Source: CAVORB01 sp963698495
GTDB taxonomy: Bacteria > Pseudomonadota > Gammaproteobacteria > Chromatiales > Chromatiaceae
Length of the DNA stretch: 64,000 nt
Direction: 5' to 3'
Assembly (NCBI GenBank): GCA_963698495.1
Contig: CAVORB010000046.1
Span: 62,001-126,000 of the forward strand
The number at the start of each line of letters is the position of its first letter. Position 1 is the first letter of the stretch. The notes below the pieces were generated by a model. That model ran no database searches and was not told the DNA's origin. It worked only from the letters and a program-made list of their open reading frames with translations. A program made the position numbers and the translations under genes. Shown here in pieces: positions 1 through 8,712 of this stretch.

Positions 1-333
1 CCCGAGGGTGTTCAGATAGCGCTCCAGCTCCGCGACCACCTGGCGCCCGGTGTCGTTTATGGCCTCCTTCATGACCTCGCGGGAGTGATTGCGGTTGACC
101 AGACCGGCGGTCAGCATACGTCCCAGGGGTGAGCCGTCACGGACCTCGGTGATGCGCTCGGCGGATAACTGATTCGTGCGGTGCCACTGCCAGATCCGAC
201 TCACGAGATGGTCCGGCATGATGCGCTGACGACGGAGCGTCCACAGGCGTTCCAACACGATTGCGGTGGCGATGACCGAACAGGCAACGATGGGCACCAT
301 CAGCCAGCCGCCGGCTTTCATCAACTCCAACAA
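1..333 (-). CDS. exbB: ExbB/TolQ/MotA-family proton channel, N-terminal part (runs off the window)
   Basis: Reading the minus strand from a TTG at 333 gives about 111 residues beginning L-L-E-L-M-K-A-G-G-W-L-M, with a first membrane helix (VPIVACSVIATAIVLERLW) and then a polar cytoplasmic stretch. This is the usual start of ExbB-type channel proteins that use proton-motive force to energise outer-membrane or envelope machinery. A GAGGAG ribosome binding site lies 8 bases before the TTG; an in-frame ATG at 321 is the alternative start. The gene follows comEC on the same strand, as in many gammaproteobacteria where comEC, exbB, exbD and lpxK are neighbours, so exbD and lpxK may lie just outside the window. 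The C-terminal helices are outside, so the exact family member is inferred. Confidence 0.75.
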   Translation of the reverse strand, partial: MLELMKAGGWLMVPIVACSVIATAIVLERLWTLRRQRIMPDHLVSRIWQWHRTNQLSAERITEVRDGSPLGRMLTAGLVNRNHSREVMKEAINDTGRQVVAELERYLNTLG

Positions 334-395
334 CAGGGATTCTCCTCGGCTCTTGGCATGCGCAAGCTCGCATGATACTCGAAGCGGGAGCGCCG

Positions 396-2747
396 CTAAA
401 ACGGCCGCTCCGCCCCAAACGGAACATGCGTCCAGAGCCGGCGCTGCCGCTGACGATGGAGGTCGGGTCCGACCAACGCATCCCTGCCCAGGCGGAACCG
501 AATGGCCCCGGTCGCGGCCGTGTCCAGTTGGGCCGCACCCAGAGCGGCCACCCGCTCACGCACCTCCTGCGCCGGGAAACCGAAGCGATCCGCGAACCCG
601 GTCGAGTAGAGCACGTACCGCGGCGCCACCGCGGCGAGGAAGACCGCCGAGCTGGAGCCGGCGCTCCCGTGGTGCGAGGCAACGAGGATATCGCTGCGCA
701 ACCTCGTCCCCATCTCTGCCGCGAGCCTGTCCTCGACGCGGCCGCCGATATCCCCCGGCAGCAGCACGCTCGCACCCGAGGTGCGCACGCTGAGCACGCA
801 AGAGCTGTCGTTGCCCTTTAGCCCCTCCTCATCCGGATGCAGGAGCTCGAACCGCACGCCGTCCCATGTCCAGGCGTCGCCGGTCCGGCAAGGTCGTGCC
901 TTCTCCCCCGTAGGCTCGCCGCTCAGGACGCCACCAATTGGAATCCTTGCGTTCAGGGCCGGGAATCCCCCCGCGTGGTCGCGGTCGGCATGGCTCAATA
1001 TCAGGAGATCGATGCGCTCGATGCCCTCCTCGCGCAGAAACGGCAACAGTACGGCCTCAGCCGTGTTGAAACCGCTGGCGTATGCAGGTCCGACATCGTA
1101 GACCAGGGCGTGGTGACGAGTGCGCACGACGGCAGAGAGGCCTTGACCCACGTCGAGCAGGGTGAATTCGGCCTCCCCCGGAGCCGGCACGGCTGGACGC
1201 ACCAGCAGCAAGGGCGACAGAAGCAGGACGCCCAGCCAGCGACCCGGCACCCCCCGCGGAACCAACAGCAGGAGCGCGCCGGAGAAGGCGGACACCCACA
1301 CCCAGCCGGGCCGTCCGGATACCGACGCCACCGCCCAAGACCAGGTGGATGCCTCCACGAGAAGCCCGAACCCCCGGTCCAGGACATAGGCCGCCCCCAC
1401 CAAGAGCGAATCGAGTCCAGGCAACAGGCTTGCCATCGTCGCCGTCAGCACACCGGGCAGGAGGATCAGGCTGAACAGGGGCACCGCGAGCAGATTGACG
1501 AGCGGCGCGACCAGAGACGCGCGCCCGAACAACAGGAGCAGCATCGGAAGCAGCCCCACCGCCACGGCCCACTGAGCGCGGCCCCAGCGGCTCCAGACCC
1601 TGGCATCCGGCAACCGCCGCCCGAGGCTGTAGAGCAGAACGGCCACCGCACCGAAGGACAACCAGAAGCCGTAGGACAACACTGCGCCAGGGTCCAGCAA
1701 CAACACCCCCACCAGGGCGAGCAACAGGCCCGCCGCGGGGCGCACGATCCGCCCCCAGAAGATCGCGCCGAGCACCACGGCGAGCATGATGAGGGCACGT
1801 TGGGTCGAGACCGCGAAGCCCGCGAGCCCGCTGTAGCCGAAGGCGCCCAGGAAGGCGACGACAGCGGCCGCGCGTGGAGCGGGTGCGGCGAGCACGAGAC
1901 GCGCGCTGAGAGACCAGGCGCGGCGGACGAGAAAGAACAGGAAAGCGGCCACCAGTCCGACATGCAGCCCCGAGATCGCGACCAGGTGGTTGGTCCCGGT
2001 CCGGGCGAGCACCTCCCACTGCTCGGGCGATAGACCGGAACGGTCCCCGAGCACCAGGGCACGCACCAGGCCTTGGCCGGGCTCGCCGCTCAGCGTGTCA
2101 GAAATATGACGTTGCAGCCCCTGTCGCCAGCGGTCGATCGGATAGCGCCCTGGGCCGTCTTCCAAGCGCTGATGGACCCCTTTGTCGCGCACGCTACCGG
2201 TTGCGCGAATCCCCTGAAGAAACAACCAGCGCTCGTAGGCGAATCCGCCGGGATTGGCGAAACCGTGGGGTGGTTTCAGGCGCACCGACAGGCGCCATCG
2301 CTCACCCGGACGCAGGTCCGGCTGATCGACGTACCAGGCCAGCCGAACCAAACCCGTGAACCCGATATCCAGACCCTCCCGCCGAGCGCTATCGACCCGA
2401 AACAGGAAGCGCACGGCGCCAGCGGTTTCCTCGGGTAGGGAGGCGATGCGGCCCTCCACGACAAGGTCCTGGCGGGTGTAGCCTTCTGGAAACGGCTCGC
2501 ACAGCATCCGGCAGGCGTGGACCTGAGCCCAGGCAAGCCCGATCGCGAGAAAGGCCAGCGGCCAAAGCACGGGAAAGAAGCGGGAGGCCACCGCGAGCGC
2601 AACGGACAGGCTCACGAGCGGCCATAAGGCGGGCAGCCCGGGCGCGAGATAGAGCAGCAGGACACCGACGGCAAACCCCAGCGCGCTGCCGGCGAATCCC
2701 ATCCGCACCCCCGAAATGCGGGCTAGCGGCTTATTCAAGGAAGGCAC
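396..2747 (-). CDS. comEC: ComEC/Rec2 DNA-uptake channel protein
   Basis: A 783-residue inner-membrane protein with the three ComEC parts in order: an N-terminal membrane pair and soluble DUF4131-like region (about 1-200), a polytopic competence domain (about 210-490) with the characteristic ISGLHVGL motif, and a C-terminal metallo-beta-lactamase-like domain carrying SHADRDHAGG, LPGDIGG and SHHGSAG metal-site motifs. ComEC carries single-stranded DNA across the inner membrane during transformation, and the hydrolase domain may degrade the non-transported strand. Length matches the family. An alternative start is the Met at residue 16. It lies 62 bases upstream of the exbB-like gene and diverges from the DUF2062 gene. 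Confidence 0.95.
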   Translation of the reverse strand: MPSLNKPLARISGVRMGFAGSALGFAVGVLLLYLAPGLPALWPLVSLSVALAVASRFFPVLWPLAFLAIGLAWAQVHACRMLCEPFPEGYTRQDLVVEGRIASLPEETAGAVRFLFRVDSARREGLDIGFTGLVRLAWYVDQPDLRPGERWRLSVRLKPPHGFANPGGFAYERWLFLQGIRATGSVRDKGVHQRLEDGPGRYPIDRWRQGLQRHISDTLSGEPGQGLVRALVLGDRSGLSPEQWEVLARTGTNHLVAISGLHVGLVAAFLFFLVRRAWSLSARLVLAAPAPRAAAVVAFLGAFGYSGLAGFAVSTQRALIMLAVVLGAIFWGRIVRPAAGLLLALVGVLLLDPGAVLSYGFWLSFGAVAVLLYSLGRRLPDARVWSRWGRAQWAVAVGLLPMLLLLFGRASLVAPLVNLLAVPLFSLILLPGVLTATMASLLPGLDSLLVGAAYVLDRGFGLLVEASTWSWAVASVSGRPGWVWVSAFSGALLLLVPRGVPGRWLGVLLLSPLLLVRPAVPAPGEAEFTLLDVGQGLSAVVRTRHHALVYDVGPAYASGFNTAEAVLLPFLREEGIERIDLLILSHADRDHAGGFPALNARIPIGGVLSGEPTGEKARPCRTGDAWTWDGVRFELLHPDEEGLKGNDSSCVLSVRTSGASVLLPGDIGGRVEDRLAAEMGTRLRSDILVASHHGSAGSSSAVFLAAVAPRYVLYSTGFADRFGFPAQEVRERVAALGAAQLDTAATGAIRFRLGRDALVGPDLHRQRQRRLWTHVPFGAERPF

Positions 2748-2948
2748 CCGGTTCCGTCATGTTCACCTTCCCCGGGCCAGCCGTATCTTCCGTGAAACCA
2801 ACCGCCCGGTCTCGCTTATACTTGCGCCCCAAACCAAGGGCCTGGACCAGCGCCGCGGGAGCGCCGTCGCGAGACCTACCCCATGACCGTACCGCCACTC
2901 CGAAACACGCCATTCTGACGAGGCCCTAGAGCAAGCCGGACCGCCACC

Positions 2949-3506
2949 TTGAAACACTGGTTGAAACGGGTCACGCCAGACCGTGGAAAGTTCCACGAGC
3001 ACAAACAGCTACGGGTGTTCGGCAAGCTGCTGCACGATCCCAATCTTTGGCACCTCAACCGCCGATCGGTATCAGGCGCCTTCGCGGTAGGTCTGTTCGT
3101 CATGTACCTGCCGCCCTTTGGTCAGATGGTGATCGCCGCCGGCGGGGCGATCGCCCTGCGCGTCAACCTCCCGATCTCCGTTGCCCTGGTGTGGATCACC
3201 AATCCGATAACCATCCCGCCGATGTACTACCTCTCCTACCGAGTGGGGATATGGATACTGGGCATCCCCAGCAGTAAGCCGCCGCTTCACATAGACTTCT
3301 GGCTCGAGTGGCGCAACTGGATGGAGATTATCGCCCCGCTTACCGTTGGCGGTCTGGTGTGCGGCATCGCCTGTGCCGCCATTGGCTATTTCACAGTCCA
3401 AGGCATCTGGCGCTGGAACCTGACACGGCAGATCAAGCTGCGCAAGGAGCGGCTGAGAAAAACCTTCGGCACCCAGACCGGCGACAAGGACCGTCAGCGA
3501 GCCTAG
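2949..3506 (+). CDS. DUF2062 membrane protein
   Basis: A 185-residue protein with a basic N-terminus, two hydrophobic hairpins (about residues 40-75 and 85-110, the latter with WITNPITIPPMYY), a third membrane segment near 130-160 and a very basic C-terminal tail. The NPxTxPPxY signature is typical of DUF2062 proteins, which have no established function; some are fused to glycosyltransferases. The ATG opens the conserved MKHWLKR start seen in the family. It is transcribed away from comEC and toward lolD, with a GC-rich hairpin immediately after its stop. Confidence 0.85.
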   Translation: MKHWLKRVTPDRGKFHEHKQLRVFGKLLHDPNLWHLNRRSVSGAFAVGLFVMYLPPFGQMVIAAGGAIALRVNLPISVALVWITNPITIPPMYYLSYRVGIWILGIPSSKPPLHIDFWLEWRNWMEIIAPLTVGGLVCGIACAAIGYFTVQGIWRWNLTRQIKLRKERLRKTFGTQTGDKDRQRA

Positions 3507-3527
3507 CGCCGGCCTGCAGAGCCGGCG
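3507..3527. terminator. GC hairpin between converging DUF2062 and lolD genes
   Basis: A seven-base inverted repeat (CGCCGGC / GCCGGCG) with a seven-base loop directly follows the DUF2062 stop codon. There is no clear T-tract, so it may only slow or stabilise the converging transcripts. Confidence 0.35.
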
Positions 3528-3542
3528 TCGGGCAACACCGCC

Positions 3543-4238
3543 TCAGTCGCCAAGGCCGGGGATCAGGACACCGTCGTCCAGGTGCCAAATCGCATCCATG
3601 CGCCCGGCGAGCTGGTGGTCATGGGTCACGATCACGAAGCTGGTGCGGATCTCCTCGTTGAGCTCGAGCATCAGCTCCTGCACACGCTCCGCGGTGTGGC
3701 GGTCGAGATTCCCCGTCGGCTCGTCCGCAAGCACGCAGGCGGGTTGGGTCACCAGGGCGCGGGCGATGGCGGCCCGCTGGCGCTCGCCACCCGAAAGCTC
3801 GGACGGCTTGTGGTCCGCGCGATGCCCCAGCCCCACGCGCTCCAACATGGCCGCGGCGGTGTCTCGCGCCTCAGCCGGGGTAGACCGGCCGATGAGCAGG
3901 GGCATGGCCACGTTCTCCAGGGCGCTGAACTCCGACAGCAAGTGGTGGAACTGATACACGAAGCCGAGGCTGCGGTTGCGCTGCAGGCCGAGCTCACGCT
4001 CCGACAGTCCGGACACGGCGCGGCCTTCCCAGCGCACAACGCCCGCGCTGGGCCTGTCCAGTCCCCCCAGACAATGCAGCAGCGTACTCTTGCCGGAACC
4101 CGAGGCACCCACCACCGCCACCCGCTCGCCCGCATGAATGGCCAGATCGATGCTGCGCAGTACCTGCACCTCCTGAGGGCCCTCGCGGAAGGTCTTGGCG
4201 AGGCCGGACGCCTCGAGCACGGGCAACGCCTCACTCAT
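3543..4238 (-). CDS. lolD: LolD lipoprotein-release ATPase
   Basis: A 231-residue ABC ATPase with Walker A GASGSGKST, the Q-loop region FVYQFHHLLSEF, signature LSGGERQR, Walker B VLADEPTGNLD and an H-loop VTHD. FVYQFHHLL and the MacB/LolD-type DEPTGNLD are characteristic of the LolCDE machine, which extracts outer-membrane lipoproteins from the inner membrane. All catalytic residues are present. Its start overlaps the end of the lolC/E gene by 8 bases, so the two are translationally coupled. Confidence 0.95.
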   Translation of the reverse strand: MSEALPVLEASGLAKTFREGPQEVQVLRSIDLAIHAGERVAVVGASGSGKSTLLHCLGGLDRPSAGVVRWEGRAVSGLSERELGLQRNRSLGFVYQFHHLLSEFSALENVAMPLLIGRSTPAEARDTAAAMLERVGLGHRADHKPSELSGGERQRAAIARALVTQPACVLADEPTGNLDRHTAERVQELMLELNEEIRTSFVIVTHDHQLAGRMDAIWHLDDGVLIPGLGD

Positions 4239-5478
4239 AGCGCAAGGCCTCTGCGGGGTCGGTCCTCGCCGCCCGCCACGCGGGATAGAGGGTAGCGACC
4301 AACGACATCAGGAAGGCCCCGAGGGCGACGCGAACGACATCTCCGAGCCGAACGTCCGAAGGCATCTGGCTGATGTAGTAGATGTTCGGGTCGAGAAAAT
4401 GGACGTCGAACAGACCCTCGATCGAGGCGACAATGGCCTCCACGTTGAAGGCCAGCAGGACGCCCCCGATCACCCCTAGCAGGGTCCCGACGACGCCGAT
4501 CGTGGTGCCCTGGACCATGAAGATCGACATGACGCTACCCGGCGAGGCCCCCAGCGTACGGAGAATCGCAATATCCGAGCGCTTGTCGGTCACCACCATC
4601 ACCAGGGTGGATACGATGTTGAATGCCGCTACCGCAACGATCAGGAACAGGATGATCGACATCATCCGTTTCTCGGTGCGCAGCGCGGCGAAGAAATTCT
4701 TGTGATGCTGGGTCCAGTCGATCACGCGGTAGGCCCCTCCCAGGTCCTCGGCGATCCCCCGCGCCAGCATCGGCGCCTGAAACAGGTCGGTGAGCTTCAG
4801 GCGCACCCCGGTCACCCCGTCCCCCAGGCGCATCAGCTTGGCCGCGTCCTTCATGTGCATGAAGGCGGCGCCGCGATCGTAGTCCGACATGCCGACGGCG
4901 AACAGTCCACTGACCGTAAAGGCCTTCAGCCGCGGCATGATGCCGATCGGCGTGGCGCTGACCTGCGGGGTTACGACCGTGACCTTGTCGCCGACGCCCA
5001 CCCCCAGCACGGCCGCCAGCTCCTGGCCCAGGACGATATTGAACTCGCCCTCCCTGAGGTCATCCACCGAGCCCCGGATCATGTCCTTGCGCAGCTCCGC
5101 CACCTGATCCTCCTCCTCGGGGAGGATGCCGCGCATCAGGGCCCCGCTCACGCTGGAGCCATTGACCAGCATGGCCTGGAGCTCGACGAACGGCGCCGCG
5201 CCCACGACCGCCGGGTGGGCACGCACGCGACCGAGCACCTGGGACCAATCCGCCATGTCGCCATAGGGATCGGTGAGGGTGGCGTGAGAGGCCATGCCCA
5301 GGATGCGCTCCTGAATCTCCTTGTGAAAGCCGTTCATGACCGACAGCACCACGATGAGGGCCACGATGCCAAGCATGATGCCTAGCATCGAGATCGCGGA
5401 GATGAAGGAAATAAAGTGGTTGCGCCGCTTGGCGCGCGTGTAGCGAAGGCCGACGTACAACGGGAGGGGTCGAAACAT
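4231..5478 (-). CDS. lolC: LolC/LolE-family lipoprotein-release permease
   Basis: A 415-residue FtsX/MacB-type permease: an N-terminal membrane helix after the conserved LYVGLRYTRAKRRNHFISFIS start, a large periplasmic domain (about 50-260) and three C-terminal helices. It is the membrane partner of LolD. Only one LolC/E-type gene is next to lolD here; many gammaproteobacteria have separate lolC and lolE. This could be a LolF-type single permease acting as a homodimer, or the second gene may be elsewhere. No other gene lies upstream on this strand before the intergenic region. Confidence 0.92.
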   Translation of the reverse strand: MFRPLPLYVGLRYTRAKRRNHFISFISAISMLGIMLGIVALIVVLSVMNGFHKEIQERILGMASHATLTDPYGDMADWSQVLGRVRAHPAVVGAAPFVELQAMLVNGSSVSGALMRGILPEEEDQVAELRKDMIRGSVDDLREGEFNIVLGQELAAVLGVGVGDKVTVVTPQVSATPIGIMPRLKAFTVSGLFAVGMSDYDRGAAFMHMKDAAKLMRLGDGVTGVRLKLTDLFQAPMLARGIAEDLGGAYRVIDWTQHHKNFFAALRTEKRMMSIILFLIVAVAAFNIVSTLVMVVTDKRSDIAILRTLGASPGSVMSIFMVQGTTIGVVGTLLGVIGGVLLAFNVEAIVASIEGLFDVHFLDPNIYYISQMPSDVRLGDVVRVALGAFLMSLVATLYPAWRAARTDPAEALRYE

Positions 5479-5891
5479 GGCGCGAGATTAAATCACACAA
5501 ACGTATTCGGTGCGCGGACGTCGAATCGGAAAAAACCGAACGGGATTCCAACGCTGTTTCAAGCCAAGCTCCGGCTCCTTATCCACCCTGGCACCGACCG
5601 CAAACTCTCCGGTTCACGGGACCTACCGCGCGCGAGCGAGCGTCCCAAGAGCCGTAACCTGACGGTCGACGCGATGGTTTGCTACGCTTGGCAGACGCCG
5701 ACCAAAGGCCATTCCGGCATCGTCGGCACGCAGGTCTCTGTCGCGCGGGGAACACCGATGCATCCGCGTTTCCCGGGACGATACACCGAGGATACTTGGA
5801 TGCCCTGTTCTGCTGCTCCCGTTGCTCCGAACCACCCTGCCAAAGCCGGCTGGACCTTGTCCGGCAGAGGCGCAACCCCTATGGCCGGGCC
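5479..5891. other. Intergenic region between lolC/E and the Crp/Fnr regulator
   Basis: About 410 bases between divergent genes. I see no convincing gene. The longer open frames here lack homology-like composition. Promoters for lolC/E (left) and the regulator (right) must lie here, but no strong sigma-70 or FNR-type motif stands out. Confidence 0.5.
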
Positions 5892-6563
5892 ATGAGCGGC
5901 CGCGCCCAGATCTGGCGAGACCTGTTTCCCGCGCTGGCAGCGGGGGACCAGGAGAGCCAGAGCGTGCTCGACACCGCTCGTGCGATGACCATCCCGGAAA
6001 ACCAGGCCGTGTTTCGCGCCGGTTCGCCATGTGAAAACTACGTTCTCGTGCTGTCGGGCAGCGTCCGCGTCCAGGTCATCGGCGAGGGCGGGCGGGAGGC
6101 GGTACTTTACCGCGTTCTGCCCGGCCAATCCTGCGTGCTCACCACCTGCTGCATCCTGTCGGGCGACGACTATCCGGCCGAGGGATACACCGAGTCCCCG
6201 GTGAGCGCCGTGGTGGTCAACAAGGCCACCTTCGACCGCGCCCTCGAAACCGCCCCTGCCTTTCGCCGCTTCGTCTTCATCAATCTCGGTGGCCGTATCG
6301 CCGAGGTCATTGCGCGCATGGAGGAGGTCGCCTTCCGCCCGGTCGATCGGCGGTTGGCCGCATACCTGCTCTCGCGCGTCGACAATACGGGGCCGATCCA
6401 GGCCACCCATCAGGAAATCGCGGTGGAATTGGGTACCGCCCGCGAGGTGGTATCGCGTCATCTCAAGCGGCTGGAGTCCGCCGGCCTGGTAAAGCTGGGC
6501 CGCTCCGAGGTGGGGGTGCTCGACCCTCGCGCACTGCAGCGCATGGCAGATTCCTATCTGTGA
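5892..6563 (+). CDS. Crp/Fnr-family transcriptional regulator
   Basis: A 223-residue regulator: a cupin-like effector domain (about 30-145) and a winged HTH (about 165-223) with THQEIAVELGTAREVVSRHL as recognition region. I place the start at the ATG encoding MSGRAQIW; the open frame extends further upstream, but that part has no Crp-like character. There is no FNR-type N-terminal cysteine cluster. Instead four Cys occur in the effector domain (C47, C81, C86, C87), the last three inside GQSCVLTTCCIL, a pattern common in Crp-like regulators beside sulfur-metabolism genes. Ligand unknown; redox or sulfane-sulfur sensing is an inference. It likely controls the two genes that follow. Confidence 0.88.
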   Translation: MSGRAQIWRDLFPALAAGDQESQSVLDTARAMTIPENQAVFRAGSPCENYVLVLSGSVRVQVIGEGGREAVLYRVLPGQSCVLTTCCILSGDDYPAEGYTESPVSAVVVNKATFDRALETAPAFRRFVFINLGGRIAEVIARMEEVAFRPVDRRLAAYLLSRVDNTGPIQATHQEIAVELGTAREVVSRHLKRLESAGLVKLGRSEVGVLDPRALQRMADSYL

Positions 6564-6656
6564 CCTAGTCACTGAAGCGGATTGCCCACGGGTGCAGGCT
6601 ACACCCGTCGGCGCCTCACGGCGCCTGTTCCAAGCAATCCATCGGAGTGACAGGCC

Positions 6657-6845
6657 ATGCAAAAAAACACCGGAACCTTCGACCGCGTTCTGCGCATTGG
6701 CGCAGGACTCCTCCTGATCGCCCTCGCCGCCACCGGCACAGTCGGAACCTGGGGATGGATCGGCGCCGTGCCGCTGGGCACCGGACTCGTCGGTTGGTGC
6801 CCGGCCTACACCCTGTTCGGCATCAAGACCTGCAAGACAGCCTGA
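6657..6845 (+). CDS. DUF2892 (YgaP-like) small membrane protein
   Basis: A 62-residue protein with two hydrophobic segments (about 12-30 and 32-55) separated by TGTWGWIGAVPLGTGLVGWCPAY, and a Cys near each end of the second (GWCPAY, KTC). This matches the DUF2892 family, the membrane part of rhodanese YgaP, often found alone beside sulfur-oxidation and thiol-sensing regulators. Function unproven. It lies about 90 bases after the Crp/Fnr gene and 77 before the dihaem cytochrome gene. Confidence 0.8.
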   Translation: MQKNTGTFDRVLRIGAGLLLIALAATGTVGTWGWIGAVPLGTGLVGWCPAYTLFGIKTCKTA

Positions 6846-6921
6846 GGCCGACCCCGGCGGGACCGGCGTCCGGTCCCGGATATCGCAAGCACCGCCGCCA
6901 ACGGCGGATTCGGAGAGTGAG

Positions 6922-7977
6922 ATGAAGAAGATCGCGACTATCGCTTGTTCCTTGACCTTGCTGACGCCTCTCGCGCTCGCCGACAACCTCGGGTTCGACG
7001 GCAAGATCGTCGAGCCCGACTGCGACGAGATGGGCGCCTGGTTCAACTGCCGTAAGATCGGCACGGCCCCGGCCAACGTCCGCCGGGGCTACCGGTATAT
7101 CCACCACACCAGCCGGACGCTTGGGCCGGACGGTAACAAAAAGTTCCCCGACGGGACGCCCTACGCAACCACCACCACCGCCTGCTCGAGCTGCCACTTC
7201 ACCGGCGGCCACGTCCCCTTCGGCACGCCAATGTACCAATCGCCGGACAAGTACGCGGCGTTGCCCTATTTCCGGCCACTGAACTACAACCGCGACCTGG
7301 AAGACTCGATCATCGATTGCTTCCGCAACTGTATGAACACCTCCCAGACCCCGAGCAAGGACGACCCCGTGATGCGAGACATGGTGGCCTACATCGAGTG
7401 GCTCGCCGACGGCGTAACCGACCCCAACATGCAGGGACCCGGCTGGGTCAACCTTCCGGGCAATGGCTTGCCATCGGCCGGCCCAAACGTGGCCGACATG
7501 TTCGCCAATCCAGCCGCCGGCGAGAGCCTTTACGAGGAGGAGTGCGCATCCTGCCACAGCAAGGACGGCCCGGGCCGCGGCGAGTACCGACGCGGCGATA
7601 ACCGCCCGCGGGTCCCGGCATTATGGGGCCCGGACGGCTACTCCCGGGGTGCCGCCTTCTACAACAGCCAAAACCTGGCCGGTTACGTCAGGCAGCACAT
7701 GCCCTTCGGCGACCCGCTTACCCTGACCGCCCAGAGCGCCCTCGATATCGCCGCATTCGTCAACGATCAACCGCGTCCCGACGGCATGGCCGACGAGATG
7801 TTCTGCCACACCGAGACCGACGGCATCCCGGCCTCGCTGCGCAAGCCGGCCTCGTGGCTGGTCGGCTGCGTCTACCCAGGCGAGCCCTTCACGGACGAGG
7901 ACATCCTCTACGGCCCATGGCGACCGATCACCGCTTGGCGCAACGCCGAGATCAATCGACTCAAGGGCCTCAACTGA
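6922..7977 (+). CDS. TsdA-like dihaem cytochrome c (thiosulfate dehydrogenase family)
   Basis: A 351-residue exported protein: a signal peptide (1-20, ending ALA) and two haem-binding motifs, CSSCH at 88-92 and CASCH at 208-212. Between them lies IIDCFRNCMN followed by DPVMRDMVAYIEWL, which parallels the segment in TsdA enzymes whose Cys is the unusual axial ligand of haem 1; here that would be C133. TsdA interconverts thiosulfate and tetrathionate in the periplasm. The second haem domain is a standard cytochrome c fold ending with a 60-residue Cys-containing extension (MFCHTETDG, VGCVYPGE). Neighbouring Crp/Fnr and DUF2892 genes fit a sulfur role. Substrate is inferred; a SoxA-like or other dihaem electron carrier remains possible. 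Confidence 0.8.
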   Translation: MKKIATIACSLTLLTPLALADNLGFDGKIVEPDCDEMGAWFNCRKIGTAPANVRRGYRYIHHTSRTLGPDGNKKFPDGTPYATTTTACSSCHFTGGHVPFGTPMYQSPDKYAALPYFRPLNYNRDLEDSIIDCFRNCMNTSQTPSKDDPVMRDMVAYIEWLADGVTDPNMQGPGWVNLPGNGLPSAGPNVADMFANPAAGESLYEEECASCHSKDGPGRGEYRRGDNRPRVPALWGPDGYSRGAAFYNSQNLAGYVRQHMPFGDPLTLTAQSALDIAAFVNDQPRPDGMADEMFCHTETDGIPASLRKPASWLVGCVYPGEPFTDEDILYGPWRPITAWRNAEINRLKGLN

Positions 7978-8379
7978 AACGCCGGATCGGCGCGGTCCCA
8001 GTCGGATTGAGACCAAGGGACCGCGGCCAACCGCAATGAAACGTCTTCCCCGGCATCCCGGGGGGGGCGATCCCGCCTGACGCGAGCGGGACGGTACTCG
8101 CTAGCGCTCTCGCAGACTCCCCCCTCCCCTCCCCTTTGCCCCGCACGCGCGGGGCTTTTCTATAATTAGCGGCTTCCTGCACCATCGCCCGGCCACGACG
8201 GTTGCCGACACCGCGTCTCGGGTTGCCCCCAGCTGCTCGCCGCTATCAGGTTAACCCTACGAACGGGGTGTCAAATCGAGAGCCATCCTCTACACTTCGT
8301 CCCTGCCTGGGCCAGCCGCATCGAACGCGACCACGGCATCCGCCCGGCGCACCACAACAACGACACCGGAATTCCACCA
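7978..8379. other. Intergenic region after the TsdA-like gene
   Basis: About 400 bases without a convincing gene. It holds a rho-independent terminator in the middle and, directly after the T-tract, a TATAAT hexamer at 8161-8166 with no good -35 box. The remainder is unremarkable. Confidence 0.5.
8138..8160 (+). terminator. Rho-independent terminator after the TsdA-like gene
   Basis: A perfect seven-base stem (GCCCCGC / GCGGGGC) with loop ACGC is followed by TTTTCT. It lies about 160 bases after the cytochrome stop and closes the regulator-DUF2892-cytochrome unit. Confidence 0.8.
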
Positions 8380-8556
8380 ATGACCGAAACACCAGCCCCA
8401 GACCAGCCGGAGCCCCGCGAGCTCATCGGCCCCGCCAAGGACTTCGCCGCCTTCGCGGAGCTGGAGTACGAACGCAGGCGAAACGCGGACCAAGACTTCG
8501 ACGCCGCGGCCTTCCACGAGGCGGTAGAGCTGGTACTGGGGAAGCTCAGCACCTGA
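8380..8556 (+). CDS. Small hypothetical protein (58 aa)
   Basis: An ATG frame with codon composition like its neighbours encodes an acidic protein beginning MTETPAPDQPEP, with a charged helical middle (AFAELEYERRRN) and an amphipathic end (AVELVLGKL). It precedes the SMC-like ATPase gene by about 156 bases on the same strand. I do not recognise a family. It may be a small partner of that ATPase, but only position suggests this. Confidence 0.45.
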   Translation: MTETPAPDQPEPRELIGPAKDFAAFAELEYERRRNADQDFDAAAFHEAVELVLGKLST

Positions 8557-8712
8557 CCGGCGCCATATCACCACCCATGCGGCAGGCCGCCGTCGGTCAG
8601 GCCCCCTTGACGGCTCACCCGTGAGGGCCAAGACCCGGCACGAAGCCGATCGGCACCGGGTGTCGTTCCCCGGGGCCAACCGTCAGCAACGCACGACCAT
8701 CGAGATCCGGCA

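Noticed and set aside
8161..8166. TATAAT as a promoter after the terminator
   Set aside because: No matching -35 hexamer at 16-18 bases, and the sequence is part of the T-rich tail of the terminator.
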